Shown: in pieces, positions 42,585 to 52,566 of the stretch
How the letters are laid out: every line of letters starts with the position of its first letter
How positions within the stretch are numbered: the first letter of the stretch is position 1
Assembly: GCF_000519325.1 (NCBI RefSeq)
Contig: NZ_KI912613.1
Location: forward strand, 1,223,369-1,287,368
Direction: 5' to 3'
Length of the DNA stretch: 64,000 bases
Origin: Patulibacter minatonensis DSM 18081
GTDB taxonomy: Bacteria; Actinomycetota; Thermoleophilia; Solirubrobacterales; Solirubrobacteraceae
Position numbers and translations under genes: made by a program
The notes under the pieces: generated by a model
Seen by the model: only the letters and a program-made list of their open reading frames with translations
The model's database searches: none
What the model was told of the DNA's origin: nothing

Positions 42585-43994
42585 ATGGAGGACGCGGCGC
42601 CGACCGCGGCGCGCCTCCCCGGGTCCGGGCGGCCTCCGAGACCCGTCGCCGGCTCGGATCGCGAGCCGGGCGACCTCGTCCTCGGGCGCTACGAGCTCGT
42701 GCGGATCCTCGGGCGCGGGGGCGCGGGGACCGTCTGGATGGCGGAGGACCGCAACCTCGGCCGGCCGGTCGCCGTCAAGTGCCTGCCGAGCGAGGGCGGT
42801 GCGCGCGCTCTGGCCGAGGGCCGGGCCGCCGCGCGGCTCAGCCACCCGACCGTCGTCGGCACCTACGGGCTCGGCTCCGCGGACGGCTGCACCTGGCTCG
42901 TCACCGAGTTCGTGGCCGGCGACACGCTCCGCCGCACGATCGCCGACGACACGCACACCGACGACGAGCTGCTGCAGATCGGCGTCTCCATGTGCGTCGC
43001 GCTCCGGCACGCGCACGCGCACGGGATCGTCCACCGCGACGTGACGCCGCGGAACGTCCTCGTGCCCGCCGACGCGTTCGGCCGCGGCGGCGCGGGCGCA
43101 CCCGCGGGGACGGTCGCCCACCCGCACGTGCCGCCGGCGAAGCTCGCGGACTTCGGGATCGCCCGGCCGACGGACGTCCACGAGGAGACCCGCAAGGGCC
43201 GGATCGTGGGCACGCTGTCGTACATGGCCCCGGAGCGCCTGACGGGCGGTCCCGGAGACGAGGCCGGCGACCTGTGGGCGCTGGGCGTCGTCCTCCACGA
43301 GGCGTTCGTCGGCGAGCACCCCGCCGGGAAGCCCGAGCGCGCCGGCGCCCTCGTCCGCGCGCACGCCGACCTGCCGTCGCTTCGTCCGCGGCGCCCCGAC
43401 CTGCCCGGAGTGGTCCTCGACGCGGTCGATCGCGCGGTCGAGGAGGAGCCCGGCGCCCGTGGGAGCGTCGAGGAGCTCGAGCGCGCGCTCCGCACCGGAC
43501 TCGCGGAGCGCGGCGTGCCGATCGCGCCCGTCCTGCGCGAGCAGCACTCGCACGAGGCGGACGCGGTGGCCCGGCCGCGACGGTCGACCTGGTCCGGAGG
43601 ACGCGCCGAGTGGGATCGCGTCCGGGCCGTGCTCGACACGGTGACGGGACCACGGACGCCGCTGCTGCGCGCGGCGCCGGTCGCGGCGGGCATCGCCGCG
43701 CTGGCCGGTGCGGCCGGGGCGCTCGCCCTGACGATCGCGCTCGTGGCGTCGGCGCTCACCGCCGCCCTGTGGGGGACGCCCCGCGGGACGGTGCCCGCCG
43801 GATCACGACGGCTCGCCGCCGGGCTCCTCGTCCTCGCCGGCGGAGCGGCCGCCGGCGGGCTCGTCGTCGGACCGCTGGTCGGCGTGGTGGCGGGCGGCGC
43901 GGCCGTGGTGCTCGGGCCGGTGCTCGCGGGAGCGTCCGTGGTGGCCGCCGGAGGGTGGGCCGGTCGCGTGCGTGCACCCCGTAGCATCCGGTGA
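42585..43994 (+). CDS. Serine/threonine protein kinase with C-terminal membrane helices
   Basis: The kinase domain shows GRGGAGTVW (P-loop), Lys65 in VAVK, DFG at 189-191 and SYMAPERL. The catalytic loop is HRDVTPRN (150-157), where the usual Lys two residues after Asp is Thr154, a variant known in some bacterial kinases. About 120 C-terminal residues form several hydrophobic segments. The start is uncertain: ATG 42585 or GTG 42534; neither has a clear ribosome site. Position before fhaA matches where pknA-like genes lie in actinobacteria. The 280-base upstream gap holds only a T/A-rich patch at 42402-42424. Confidence 0.88.
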   Translation: MEDAAPTAARLPGSGRPPRPVAGSDREPGDLVLGRYELVRILGRGGAGTVWMAEDRNLGRPVAVKCLPSEGGARALAEGRAAARLSHPTVVGTYGLGSADGCTWLVTEFVAGDTLRRTIADDTHTDDELLQIGVSMCVALRHAHAHGIVHRDVTPRNVLVPADAFGRGGAGAPAGTVAHPHVPPAKLADFGIARPTDVHEETRKGRIVGTLSYMAPERLTGGPGDEAGDLWALGVVLHEAFVGEHPAGKPERAGALVRAHADLPSLRPRRPDLPGVVLDAVDRAVEEEPGARGSVEELERALRTGLAERGVPIAPVLREQHSHEADAVARPRRSTWSGGRAEWDRVRAVLDTVTGPRTPLLRAAPVAAGIAALAGAAGALALTIALVASALTAALWGTPRGTVPAGSRRLAAGLLVLAGGAAAGGLVVGPLVGVVAGGAAVVLGPVLAGASVVAAGGWAGRVRAPRSIR

Positions 43995-44010
43995 CCGAGT
44001 AGAGACCCCA

Positions 44011-44820
44011 GTGCTGCGCGACATCGAGAGCAAGCTTGCCGGTCTGGTCGAAGGAACCTTCGGCCGGATGTTCCGAAGCGAGGTCACCCCCGCTGAGCTG
44101 GCCCGTGGGCTGGCTCGGGAGATGGAGGCCACGCGGCGCCAGGGTCTCGACCGCACGTGGGTCGCCCACCACTACGACGTGTTCCTCTCCCCCGCCGACC
44201 ACCAGCGCATCTCCTCCGGTGCGGCGCAGCTCGCCGACGAGCTCGCCGCGAGCCTCGTCGTCCACGCGCGGGAGCAGCGCTTCGCCCTGCCGCACGCGCC
44301 GGAGATCGTCTTCCACCTCGGACCCGAGCTGCCGACGAGCCGGTACGGCATCCGCGCCCAGCACGACGAGGGACCGTCGGCCCGGGCCGCGGAGCCCGAC
44401 CGCGCCCGCGCCCCCGAGCGCCGCCCGTCGAACACCGGGGGCGCGCCGCCGGTGCCGCGCCGGCGGGAGCCGGTCGACGCCCCGGCGCCGCGCCCCCGGC
44501 CGCGGGAGGGTGCCCGCCGGGCCGGGCCGTCCCCGATCGCGCTGGTCCTCGACGGCCGCATCGAGCCGGTCCCGTCCGCGGGCGGGACCGTCGGCCGCAG
44601 CCGCGACTGCGACGTCGTGATCTCGAGCGCCGAGGTCTCACGGCAGCACATGGAGCTCCGCCCCCGCGGCGACGGCTGGGTCGTCTTCGACCTCGGCTCC
44701 ACCAACGGCGTGCGGGTCAACGGCCGGCAGGTCGGGGGCACCGGTGATCCGGGCGAGGTCCGCCCCGGCGACCGGATCGACCTCGGCACCGTGTCGATGA
44801 CCGTGCGGGACGCCCCGTGA
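44011..44820 (+). CDS. fhaA: FhaA-type protein (DUF3662 and FHA domains)
   Basis: The 269-residue protein begins LRDIESKLAGLVEGTFGRMF, the start of the DUF3662 domain found in FhaA (residues 1-115). A Pro/Arg-rich linker and a C-terminal FHA domain follow, with GRSRDCDVV, SRQHMEL and STNGVRVNG for phosphothreonine binding. In mycobacteria FhaA binds phosphorylated PknB and MviN and limits peptidoglycan synthesis. The GTG at 44011 is chosen because it starts the conserved domain. It overlaps the next gene by 4 bases. Confidence 0.93.
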   Translation: MLRDIESKLAGLVEGTFGRMFRSEVTPAELARGLAREMEATRRQGLDRTWVAHHYDVFLSPADHQRISSGAAQLADELAASLVVHAREQRFALPHAPEIVFHLGPELPTSRYGIRAQHDEGPSARAAEPDRARAPERRPSNTGGAPPVPRRREPVDAPAPRPRPREGARRAGPSPIALVLDGRIEPVPSAGGTVGRSRDCDVVISSAEVSRQHMELRPRGDGWVVFDLGSTNGVRVNGRQVGGTGDPGEVRPGDRIDLGTVSMTVRDAP

Positions 44821-45302
44821 TCCAGCCACCGCTGGCCGATCTCGTCGAGCCCGTCTCCGTCGCGCTGAAGTTCGCGATCGTCGGCGTGCTCTACCTGTTC
44901 CTCGCGTGGGTCGCGCGGTCGAGCATCGTCGACCTCGGACGGGGTGCCGTGGGTGCCGTGGCGCCCGGTGTGGCGGCCGGCGAGGGGCTCTCCGGCGGGG
45001 GTGGCGGCGAACCCCGGCTGCGCGTCGAGCGCGCGATCGGGCACCATCCCGGGGACGAGTACGACGTGGGCCCCGGTGCGGTCATCGGCCGCGGGGCCCA
45101 GGTCGAGATCCAGATCGAGGATCCGTACGCGTCCGGCAAGCACGCGCGACTGGTGCGACAGGCAGGGGTGGTGATCGTGGAGGATCTGAATTCGACGAAC
45201 GGGACGTTCCTCAACGAGGAGCCGCTCGTGGGCGCCCAGCCGCTGCAGCTCGGCGACCGGATCCGCATCGGCGACACCGAGTTCACCTACCTGGACGACT
45301 GA
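44817..45302 (+). CDS. fhaB: FhaB-type protein (membrane-anchored FHA domain)
   Basis: The 161-residue protein has an N-terminal membrane helix (about 17-35), a Gly-rich linker and a C-terminal FHA domain with IGRGAQVEIQI, SGKHARL and DLNSTNGTFLN. FhaB proteins recruit phosphorylated partners such as FtsZ or PBPs to the divisome or elongasome in mycobacteria. It starts with GTG overlapping the fhaA stop; the next gene follows directly. Confidence 0.93.
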   Translation: MIQPPLADLVEPVSVALKFAIVGVLYLFLAWVARSSIVDLGRGAVGAVAPGVAAGEGLSGGGGGEPRLRVERAIGHHPGDEYDVGPGAVIGRGAQVEIQIEDPYASGKHARLVRQAGVVIVEDLNSTNGTFLNEEPLVGAQPLQLGDRIRIGDTEFTYLDD

Positions 45303-46601
45303 GTGCTTCGCGTCATCGAATACGCCCAGCGGACCGACACCGGCCGCGTGCGCCCCGCCAACGAGGACTCGTTCCTCGCGCGGACGCCCCTGTTCGCGGT
45401 CGCCGACGGCATGGGCGGAGCGCAGGCCGGCGAGGTCGCGTCCCGCATGGCGGTCGAGGTCCTCCACGAGGGCCTCGGCGAGCGCAGCGGCGGCACGGTC
45501 GCCGAGCGCCTGCGCGACCAGGTGGTCGAGGCGAACCAGCGGATCCACGAGCGCGCGCAGAGCGACAGCCGCAACGCCGGCATGGGCACGACGCTCACGG
45601 CCGCGTACGTCGACGAGCGGCACCTGGTCGTCGTGCACGTCGGCGACAGCCGGCTGTACCGCCTGCGGGGCGGCGAGCTCGAGCGCCTCACCCGCGACCA
45701 CTCGCTCGTCGAGGAGCTCGTCCGCCAGGGCCGGCTGACGCCCGAGGAGGCCGCGGAGCACCCGCAGCGCTCGATCATCACCCGCGCGCTCGGCCCCGAG
45801 TCCGAGGTCGCGGTCGACTCCGAGGTCCTGCGCGTGCAGGACCGCGACGTCTTCATGGTCTGCAGCGACGGCCTCACGGCGATGCTGTCGGACCAGAAGA
45901 TCGGCGACATCATGACCTCGCGGCCCGACGGGTCGCTCGAGGGCGACCTGCCGTTGCAGGTGTACGTCGACGCGCTCGTCGACGCCGCCAACGACGCCGG
46001 CGGCCGCGACAACATCACCGTCCTCCTGTTCCGGGTCGAGGGCGACGACACGCCCGGCACGCTCGGCGGCGCGACCGGCGCGGGCGTGCCGATCGGAGAG
46101 CAGCCGACGGGCTCCCACCCCGGCCCCGACGCCGAGCAGGCGACGGCGGTCATGCCGGTCGTCACCGCGGCGGACCTCGAGCGCGAGGCCGGCGACGACG
46201 CGCCGCGACCGCGGTCCCTCGTCGAGCTGGCCGACGGCCCCGACGCGGCGGGCGGGCCGCGCTCCCCGCGTCCCGGGCAGAAGAAGCGCCGCCGCGGCCT
46301 GCGCGCCGGGCCGTTCATCGTGCTCTTCCTCATCGCCTGCGTCCTGACGGGCGGCTACTTCGCGTCGCAGACCGTCTACTTCGTCGGCAGCTACAAGGGC
46401 CTGGTCACGGTCTACCGCGGGCTCCCGTACGACCTGCCCGCCGGCGTCCGCCTGTACTCCGCGAACTACCCGTCGTCGGTGCCGGTCGACGAGGTCGACC
46501 CGCGGATCCGCAAGCGCCTGTTCGACCACCGGATCAGGTCGCTCGGGGACGCCAACGACCTGGTCTCGCGTCTGGAGCGCGGCGAGGTCGTCAAGCCGTG
46601 A
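45303..46601 (+). CDS. pstP: PP2C-family protein phosphatase (PstP type)
   Basis: The 432-residue protein has the PP2C metal-binding motifs in RVRPANEDSF, VADGMGGAQAG, VVHVGDSRLYR, SDGLT and GGRDNITVLL. The catalytic domain (1-240) is followed by a Gly/Pro-rich linker, one membrane helix (~340-360) and a ~70-residue extracytoplasmic tail. PstP dephosphorylates PknA/PknB and their targets. It starts with GTG one base after fhaB and overlaps the rodA-like gene by 4 bases. Confidence 0.95.
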   Translation: MLRVIEYAQRTDTGRVRPANEDSFLARTPLFAVADGMGGAQAGEVASRMAVEVLHEGLGERSGGTVAERLRDQVVEANQRIHERAQSDSRNAGMGTTLTAAYVDERHLVVVHVGDSRLYRLRGGELERLTRDHSLVEELVRQGRLTPEEAAEHPQRSIITRALGPESEVAVDSEVLRVQDRDVFMVCSDGLTAMLSDQKIGDIMTSRPDGSLEGDLPLQVYVDALVDAANDAGGRDNITVLLFRVEGDDTPGTLGGATGAGVPIGEQPTGSHPGPDAEQATAVMPVVTAADLEREAGDDAPRPRSLVELADGPDAAGGPRSPRPGQKKRRRGLRAGPFIVLFLIACVLTGGYFASQTVYFVGSYKGLVTVYRGLPYDLPAGVRLYSANYPSSVPVDEVDPRIRKRLFDHRIRSLGDANDLVSRLERGEVVKP

Positions 46602-47911
46602 GCGCCCGCAACCGCGAGGCTCTCGCGCTGTTGCCCTCCGCGCTGCTGGTGACCGCCGGCTTCGCGGCGATCTTCCTCAAGCGCGACGCCTTCCTCTCCG
46701 ACGCCTCGCTGACGTACGGCGGGGTGTTCCTGGCGCTGTGCCTCGTCGGGCACCTCGTCGTCCGCTTCACGGCGCCGAACGCCGATCCGTACCTCTTCCC
46801 GCTGGTGGCGGTGCTCGCGTGCTTCGGGCTCGTCGAGCTGTACCGGATCGACGAGAGCTTCGCCCGGCTGCAGGCGCAGTGGTTCGTCGTCGGGCTCGGC
46901 CTGTTCGCCGTGACGATGGTGATGCTGAAGGACCTCCACCTGCTGGAGCGCTACCGGTACACGATCGCGTTCGGGTCGATCCTGCTCCTGATCCTGCCGC
47001 GCCTGCCCGGCATCGGCGGCGCCAGCAACGGCGCGTACCTGTCGATCAACGTCGGGCCCCTCTCGTTCCAGGCCGCCGAGTTCGCGAAGATCGGCATCGT
47101 CATCTTCCTCGCCAGCTACCTGCGGGACACCCGCCAGGTGCTGATCCACGGGGGGCGCAGGTTCCTCGGGATGTCGTTCCCGCCGCTCCGGCACTTCGGG
47201 CCGCTGCTGGCGATCTGGGGCGTCGCGATGATGCTCCTGATCTTCATCCGCGACCTCGGGTCGTCGGTGATGTTCTTCGGGGCGTTCCTGGCCCTGCTCT
47301 ACGTGGCGACGGGCAAGAAGCGGTTCCCCGTGATCGGGCTCGGCGCCTTCGCGCTGGGGGCCTACGTCGTCGGCGGCCGCGTCGGGCACGTGCAGGACCG
47401 CGTCGAGGCGTGGCGTCACCCCTTCGACCCCGAGCTGTTCCAGCAGACCGGCGGCAGCGCCCAGCTCGCCCAGTCGCTCTTCGCGCAGGCCGACGGCGGG
47501 CTGTTCGGGCGCGGCTTCGGGCAGGCCGAGATCGGGCTCACCGACCAGAACGGCGTGATCGGCACGACGCTCCTGCCGGCGGCGAAGAACGACCTCATCT
47601 ACTCGCTGATCACGAACGAGACCGGGCTGCTCGGCGCGACCGCGATCCTGCTCGCCTACCTGCTGATCATCAACCGCGGCTTCCGCGTGGCGACGCTCGC
47701 CCGCGACCCGTTCTCCAAGCTGCTGGCGACCGGGCTGACGTCGGTCTTCGCGCTCCAGGTCTTCGTGATCGTCGGCGGCGTCACGAAGGTGATCCCGCTG
47801 ACCGGCGTGACGCTGCCGTTCATCTCCTACGGCGGGTCGTCGATCATGGCCAACTTCGTGCTGCTGGCGCTCCTGATGCGCCTGTCCGAGGACGCGAGGC
47901 GTCCCACGTGA
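46598..47911 (+). CDS. rodA: SEDS peptidoglycan polymerase (RodA/FtsW family)
   Basis: The 437-residue protein has about ten membrane helices and SEDS signatures: PLSFQAAEFAKIGIVIF, FIRDLGSSVMFFGAFLALLYVA with the catalytic Asp, and VTLPFISYGGSSIMANF. With the PBP encoded next it forms the glycan-polymerising pair. Location in the fha-pstP-pbpA-pknB cluster favours the rodA assignment over ftsW. GTG start, 4-base overlaps on both sides. Confidence 0.93.
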   Translation: MSARNREALALLPSALLVTAGFAAIFLKRDAFLSDASLTYGGVFLALCLVGHLVVRFTAPNADPYLFPLVAVLACFGLVELYRIDESFARLQAQWFVVGLGLFAVTMVMLKDLHLLERYRYTIAFGSILLLILPRLPGIGGASNGAYLSINVGPLSFQAAEFAKIGIVIFLASYLRDTRQVLIHGGRRFLGMSFPPLRHFGPLLAIWGVAMMLLIFIRDLGSSVMFFGAFLALLYVATGKKRFPVIGLGAFALGAYVVGGRVGHVQDRVEAWRHPFDPELFQQTGGSAQLAQSLFAQADGGLFGRGFGQAEIGLTDQNGVIGTTLLPAAKNDLIYSLITNETGLLGATAILLAYLLIINRGFRVATLARDPFSKLLATGLTSVFALQVFVIVGGVTKVIPLTGVTLPFISYGGSSIMANFVLLALLMRLSEDARRPT

Positions 47912-49386
47912 ACAGCTCGATCCGCAACCTGTTCGTCCTGTTCGTCGTCCTCTTCGGCGTGCTCGTCGCGTTCACCTCGCGCTGGACGGTCTTCGAGGAC
48001 AAGGGCCTCCGGACCGACGCCCTGAACAACCGCGACGTGATCCGGGCGTCCCGGGTGCCGCGCGGCAAGATCCTCGCCGCCGACGGGACGGTGCTCGCGC
48101 GCAGCAAGAGCGTGAAGTCCCGCGACACCGGCAACCGCTACTACCAGCGCGTCTACCCGCAGGGCAGCCTCTACGCCGCCACCGTCGGCTTCAGCGACCA
48201 GACCCTCGGGCAGCAGGCGGGGCTGGAGCGCTCGCAGAACGACTTCCTCTCGGGCAAGGCGGTGAAGCTCGCCACCGCGGTGAACAAGCTGATCCAGGGC
48301 GACCAGCGCGGTGACGACGTCCGCACCACGCTCGAGCCGTCCGTGATGAAGGCCGCGGTCCAGGGGCTGAACGGCCGCGCCGGGTCCGTCGTCGCGCTCG
48401 AGCCGAAGACCGGCAAGGTCCTCGCGATGGTCACGGTGCCGAGCTACGACCCCGACGACCTGATCGCCGGTGGTGACGCCGCCAAGAGCGAGGCCTACCG
48501 CAAGACGCTGAAGAACGGGGCACTGCTGAGCCGCGCGACCCAGTTCCCGTACGTGCCGGGCTCGACGTTCAAGGTCGTCACGACCGCCGCGGCGCTGGAC
48601 AGCGGCAAGTACACGCCCGACACGCTCGTCAACGGCGCGAACAATCAGACGTTCTCGAGCGTGCCGCTCGGCAACTTCGGCGGGGAGGACCCGGGCATGG
48701 TCACCGTCCGCCAGGCCCTCGTGCAGTCGGTCAACGGGGCGTTCGGCAACATCGCCGTCGACCTCGGCGGCCGGGCGCTGCAGACGGCGATGGAGAAGTT
48801 CGGCTTCGACTCCCGGCCGCCGCTGGACCTCCCGGAGGACCAGGTCCGCCGGTCGGGCATCCTGCGCAAGGACAAGCTGATCAAGGCGTACAGCAAGTAC
48901 GTCGACCTCGCCCGCACGGGGATCGGTCAGGACAAGCTCGGCGTCACGCCGTTGCAGATGGCGATGGTCGTCTCGGCCGTCGCCAACGACGGGAAGCTCA
49001 TGAAGCCGCACCTCGTGGACCGCGTGACCGACGCCGACGGGCGCGTGCAGGAGCAGGTCGAGCCCGAGACGTACAAGCAGGCGATGAAGGCGTCGACCGC
49101 CGCGTCGCTGCGCAGCATGATGGCCAACGTCGTCGACGAGGGCACCGGCGCGCAGGCGAACCTCGGGACCGGGGTGAAGGTCGGCGGCAAGACCGGCACG
49201 GCCGAGCTCGGCAACGTCACCGCCGGCATCAACAACCTCTGGTTCATCGGCTTCGCACCCGTGGAGGACCCGAAGGTGGCCGTCGCCGTGATCGTCGAGA
49301 AGAGCGCCGGCCAGGGCGGGCAGGTCGCCGCCCCGATCGCCAAGACCGTGATCCAGTCCGCCCTCGACGCGGGGGCCGGACGATGA
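47908..49386 (+). CDS. pbpA: Class B penicillin-binding protein (PbpA type)
   Basis: The 492-residue transpeptidase has a short cytoplasmic start, one membrane anchor (~7-23) and the PBP dimerisation domain. The active-site motifs are Ser219-x-x-Lys222 (STFK), Ser274-Val-Asn276 and Lys428-Thr-Gly430. It crosslinks peptidoglycan together with the SEDS protein. It has no PASTA repeats; those are on the kinase. GTG start within the rodA stop. Confidence 0.95.
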   Translation: MNSSIRNLFVLFVVLFGVLVAFTSRWTVFEDKGLRTDALNNRDVIRASRVPRGKILAADGTVLARSKSVKSRDTGNRYYQRVYPQGSLYAATVGFSDQTLGQQAGLERSQNDFLSGKAVKLATAVNKLIQGDQRGDDVRTTLEPSVMKAAVQGLNGRAGSVVALEPKTGKVLAMVTVPSYDPDDLIAGGDAAKSEAYRKTLKNGALLSRATQFPYVPGSTFKVVTTAAALDSGKYTPDTLVNGANNQTFSSVPLGNFGGEDPGMVTVRQALVQSVNGAFGNIAVDLGGRALQTAMEKFGFDSRPPLDLPEDQVRRSGILRKDKLIKAYSKYVDLARTGIGQDKLGVTPLQMAMVVSAVANDGKLMKPHLVDRVTDADGRVQEQVEPETYKQAMKASTAASLRSMMANVVDEGTGAQANLGTGVKVGGKTGTAELGNVTAGINNLWFIGFAPVEDPKVAVAVIVEKSAGQGGQVAAPIAKTVIQSALDAGAGR

Positions 49387-49456
49387 GCCGGGTGCACGTG
49401 GTCCGGTGCGGCGGGCATCATGGGACGTCGGTACGACCCACGGACGGAGCAGGACG

Positions 49457-51538
49457 ATGAACAGGGTCGGACAGACGATCGACGGGCGCTACCTCGTGGA
49501 GCGCCGCCTGGGCACGGGCGGCATGGCCGAGGTCTACGGGTGCGAGGACCTCCAGCTGGGGCGGCACGTCGCCCTGAAGGTGCTGCACGAGCAGCTCGCC
49601 GAGGATCCCGACGTCGTCGCGCGGTTCCGCCGGGAGAGCCAGTCCGCCGCCGGCCTGCAGCACCCGCACATCGTCTCGGTCTTCGACCGCGGGGACTGGG
49701 ACGGCATCCCGTACATGGCGATGGAGCTCGTCGACGGGGTGACGCTCAAGGACGTCATCCGCGACCAGGCACCGCTGGACCCGATCAAGACGATCGACCA
49801 GATCTCGCAGGTCCTCGATGCGCTGCGCTACGCCCACAAGCGCGGGCTCGTCCACCGCGACATCAAGCCGCAGAACGTCCTCGTCGGACCCGACGGCGAC
49901 CTGAAGGTCGCCGACTTCGGCATCGCCCGCGCCGTCGACGACCTGCAGATGACGCAGACCGGCATGATCGTCGGCACCGCGCACTACCTCTCGCCCGAGC
50001 AGGCCTCCGGGCAGCCGATCACGCCGTCCGCCGACCTCTACGCCGTCGGCGTCGTGCTCTTCGAGATGCTGACGGGGCGGATGCCGTTCGACGGCGACCA
50101 GCCCGTCGCGATCGCGCTGAAGCACGTCAACGAGGACCCGCCGGCGCTCTCGATCGTCAACCCCGAGATCCCCGCGGACCTCGAGTACGTCGTCCTGAAG
50201 GCGATGTCGAAGCAGCCGGAGGACCGGTTCGAGGACGCCGAGGAGTTCGTCGCCGCCCTCCAGGCGGTCCGGCACCGCATCGTCTCCGGCGCGCCCGTCC
50301 CCGCGCAGCCTGCGCTCGCCGCCGCCAACGCGGCCGCGCTCGCCCAGCAGCCGACCGGGGGCTGGCTCCAGCCCGCCGCCGGGATGGCCGTCCCCGCCGG
50401 GGTCTCGCCCGAGGACGCCCGAGAGGCCGCGGAGGCCCGCAAGCGGCGCAACTGGACGATCGCGATCGTCGGTGGCCTCGCGACCGTCGTCGTGCTCGCG
50501 CTGATCGGCTACCTCGCCTTCGGCCGGATGGAGACCGTCCCGAACGTCAAGGACCGCACCTTCGAGGCGGCCCGTCAGACGCTCGAGTCCCGGGGCTTCA
50601 AGGTCGTCCAGGACCAGGCGCAGGCGAGCACCAGCGTCCCGCGGGGTCGGGTGATCGAGCAGTCGCCCGGCGCGCGGAAGAAGGTCCGGCGTGGGACGGA
50701 GGTGCGGCTCGTGGTCTCCAGCGGCCCGCAGGCCGCGACCGTGCCGAACGTCGCGGGCCTCAGTCTGGACGACGCGAAGGCGAAGCTGCGCGAATCGGGG
50801 TTCACGCGGTTCACGGACGCCCGGGCGTCGAACGAGACGATCTCGGCGGGCCGGGTCATCGGCACGTCCCCGTCCGCCAACGCGTCCGCGGACACCCGCG
50901 AGAGCATCGTGATCCAGGTCTCGCAGGGTCCGGCGCGGGAGGGCACGACCACCACGACCCCCGCCACGGCGCAGGTGACCGTTCCGAATCTCGACGGCCT
51001 GACGCGGGCGAAGGCCGAGGACGCGCTGAAGGCGGCAGGGCTGACCGGGACGTTCACCGATCGCGAGAGCGACGAGACCGCCGGCACCGTGATCGAGCAG
51101 AACCCCGGCACCCGCTCGCAGGTCGACAAGGGCTCGAACGTCTCGGTGACGCTCGCCAAGGCGCCGGCGGACGAGGGCGACACCGACGTGACGGTCCCGA
51201 ACCTCGAGGGCCGCAGCCGGTCCGCGGCGTCGTCGGCGCTCCGGAAGCTCGGTCTGAAGCCGACGGTCAAGACGCAGACGACCACCACGCAGTCGGAGGA
51301 CGGCCAGGTGATCGACCAGCAGCCCAACGGTGGGAAGGTCGCGAAGGGCTCGACCGTGACGCTGACCGTCGGCGCGTACGAGGCCCCGACGACGACCGAC
51401 GAGACCCCGTCGACCGGGCAGGACGGCGCGGCCGACCCATCGCCGTCGCCCGGGGCGTCCTCCGGGGCGTCGAGCTCGCGGAGCGCCGACCAGACGCCGA
51501 ACGCCACCGTCCGCGTGCGGTCCGGGAGCGGCGCGTGA
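49457..51538 (+). CDS. pknB: PASTA-domain serine/threonine kinase (PknB type)
   Basis: The 693-residue protein has a cytoplasmic kinase domain with Lys41, HRDIKPQN (133-140), DFG at 153-155 and Thr residues in the activation loop (QMTQTGMIVGTAHY). A juxtamembrane Ala/Pro linker and one membrane helix near 335-355 follow. Four extracellular PASTA repeats start at TVPNV/TVPNL motifs. PASTA domains bind muropeptides or lipid II and couple wall growth to signalling. The ATG at 49457 has GGAG 9 bases upstream; an upstream in-frame start adds no conserved residues. A Ser/Pro-rich tail ends the protein. Confidence 0.96.
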   Translation: MNRVGQTIDGRYLVERRLGTGGMAEVYGCEDLQLGRHVALKVLHEQLAEDPDVVARFRRESQSAAGLQHPHIVSVFDRGDWDGIPYMAMELVDGVTLKDVIRDQAPLDPIKTIDQISQVLDALRYAHKRGLVHRDIKPQNVLVGPDGDLKVADFGIARAVDDLQMTQTGMIVGTAHYLSPEQASGQPITPSADLYAVGVVLFEMLTGRMPFDGDQPVAIALKHVNEDPPALSIVNPEIPADLEYVVLKAMSKQPEDRFEDAEEFVAALQAVRHRIVSGAPVPAQPALAAANAAALAQQPTGGWLQPAAGMAVPAGVSPEDAREAAEARKRRNWTIAIVGGLATVVVLALIGYLAFGRMETVPNVKDRTFEAARQTLESRGFKVVQDQAQASTSVPRGRVIEQSPGARKKVRRGTEVRLVVSSGPQAATVPNVAGLSLDDAKAKLRESGFTRFTDARASNETISAGRVIGTSPSANASADTRESIVIQVSQGPAREGTTTTTPATAQVTVPNLDGLTRAKAEDALKAAGLTGTFTDRESDETAGTVIEQNPGTRSQVDKGSNVSVTLAKAPADEGDTDVTVPNLEGRSRSAASSALRKLGLKPTVKTQTTTTQSEDGQVIDQQPNGGKVAKGSTVTLTVGAYEAPTTTDETPSTGQDGAADPSPSPGASSGASSSRSADQTPNATVRVRSGSGA

Positions 51539-52542
51539 GCCGGGTCGCGGTCCTCGGCGGCGGCCGGTCGTCGGAGCACGACGTCTCGGTCCGCTCGGCG
51601 GCGGCGGTCGCCGCCGGCCTGCGGGCCGCCGGGCACGACGTCGTGGAGATCCACCTCCCACGCGACGGGTCCTGGACGCTGCGCGAGTCCGGCGCGCCGG
51701 TGCCGCTCACGCCCGGCGGCGGCCTGCTGGACTGCGAGGTCGTCTTCCCGGTGCTGCACGGGCCGTTCGGCGAGGACGGCACCGTCCAGGGGCTGCTCGA
51801 CCTGCTCGACGTCCCGTACGTCGGGTCGCCGGTGCTCGGGTCCGCGGTCTGCATGGACAAGCTCCTGTTCAAGGACCTCATGCACACGGCCGGGATCCCC
51901 CAGGTCGCCTACGAGGCCGTCCACGCCCGCGACTGGGTCCGCGACCGGGACGCCGTGCTGGCCCGGGTCGCGGGGCTCGGCCTGCCCGCCTGGGTCAAGC
52001 CGTCCCGAATGGGGTCGTCCGTCGGGATCGCCCCGGCGCGGACCGTCGAGGAGCTGGCCCCCGCGATCGAGGTGGCGCTCCGCCACGACGCGCGCGTGAT
52101 CGTCGAGGCCTCCGCCGTGGGCGTCGAGGCCGAGACCGCCGTCCTGGGCTCCGGCGACGATCCGACGGTGTCCGAGATCGGGCAGATCGTGCTGACCAGC
52201 ACGGATCCGGACGCCTGGTACGACTACGAGGCGAAGTACACGCCCGGCGGGATGGAGCTCCGCGTCCCCGCGCCGATCAGCCCGACGGCGAAGGCCCGGG
52301 TGCAGGAGCTGGCGGCGAAGGCGTTCACGCTCTCGTGCTGCGACGGCCTGGCGCGTGCGGACTTCTTCGTCGACGGCGAGAACGTCCTCCTGAACGAGCT
52401 GAACACCCTCCCCGGCTTCACCGAGACCTCCGCGTACGGGAAGCTCTGGGAGGCCACGGGCGTCGCCTACCCCGACCTGGTGTCGCGGCTGGTGGCCCTG
52501 GCGCTGCAGCGCCACTCGCGGGAGCGCGCGCAGGCGTTCTAG
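51535..52542 (+). CDS. ddl: D-alanine-D-alanine ligase (canonical copy)
   Basis: The 335-residue ATP-grasp enzyme has GGGRSSEHDVSVRSA, HGPFGEDGTVQGLL, the loop KPSRMGSSVGI, WYDYEAKY with the omega-loop Tyr, and NELNTLPGFTETS with Mg-binding Glu and Asn. All expected catalytic positions are standard, so it should make D-Ala-D-Ala for peptidoglycan. It is coupled to pknB by a GTGA overlap, an unusual placement that puts precursor synthesis in the signalling operon. Confidence 0.95.
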   Translation: MSRVAVLGGGRSSEHDVSVRSAAAVAAGLRAAGHDVVEIHLPRDGSWTLRESGAPVPLTPGGGLLDCEVVFPVLHGPFGEDGTVQGLLDLLDVPYVGSPVLGSAVCMDKLLFKDLMHTAGIPQVAYEAVHARDWVRDRDAVLARVAGLGLPAWVKPSRMGSSVGIAPARTVEELAPAIEVALRHDARVIVEASAVGVEAETAVLGSGDDPTVSEIGQIVLTSTDPDAWYDYEAKYTPGGMELRVPAPISPTAKARVQELAAKAFTLSCCDGLARADFFVDGENVLLNELNTLPGFTETSAYGKLWEATGVAYPDLVSRLVALALQRHSRERAQAF

Positions 52543-52566
52543 TCGGCTCGCGGGTCCCGCTCGGGC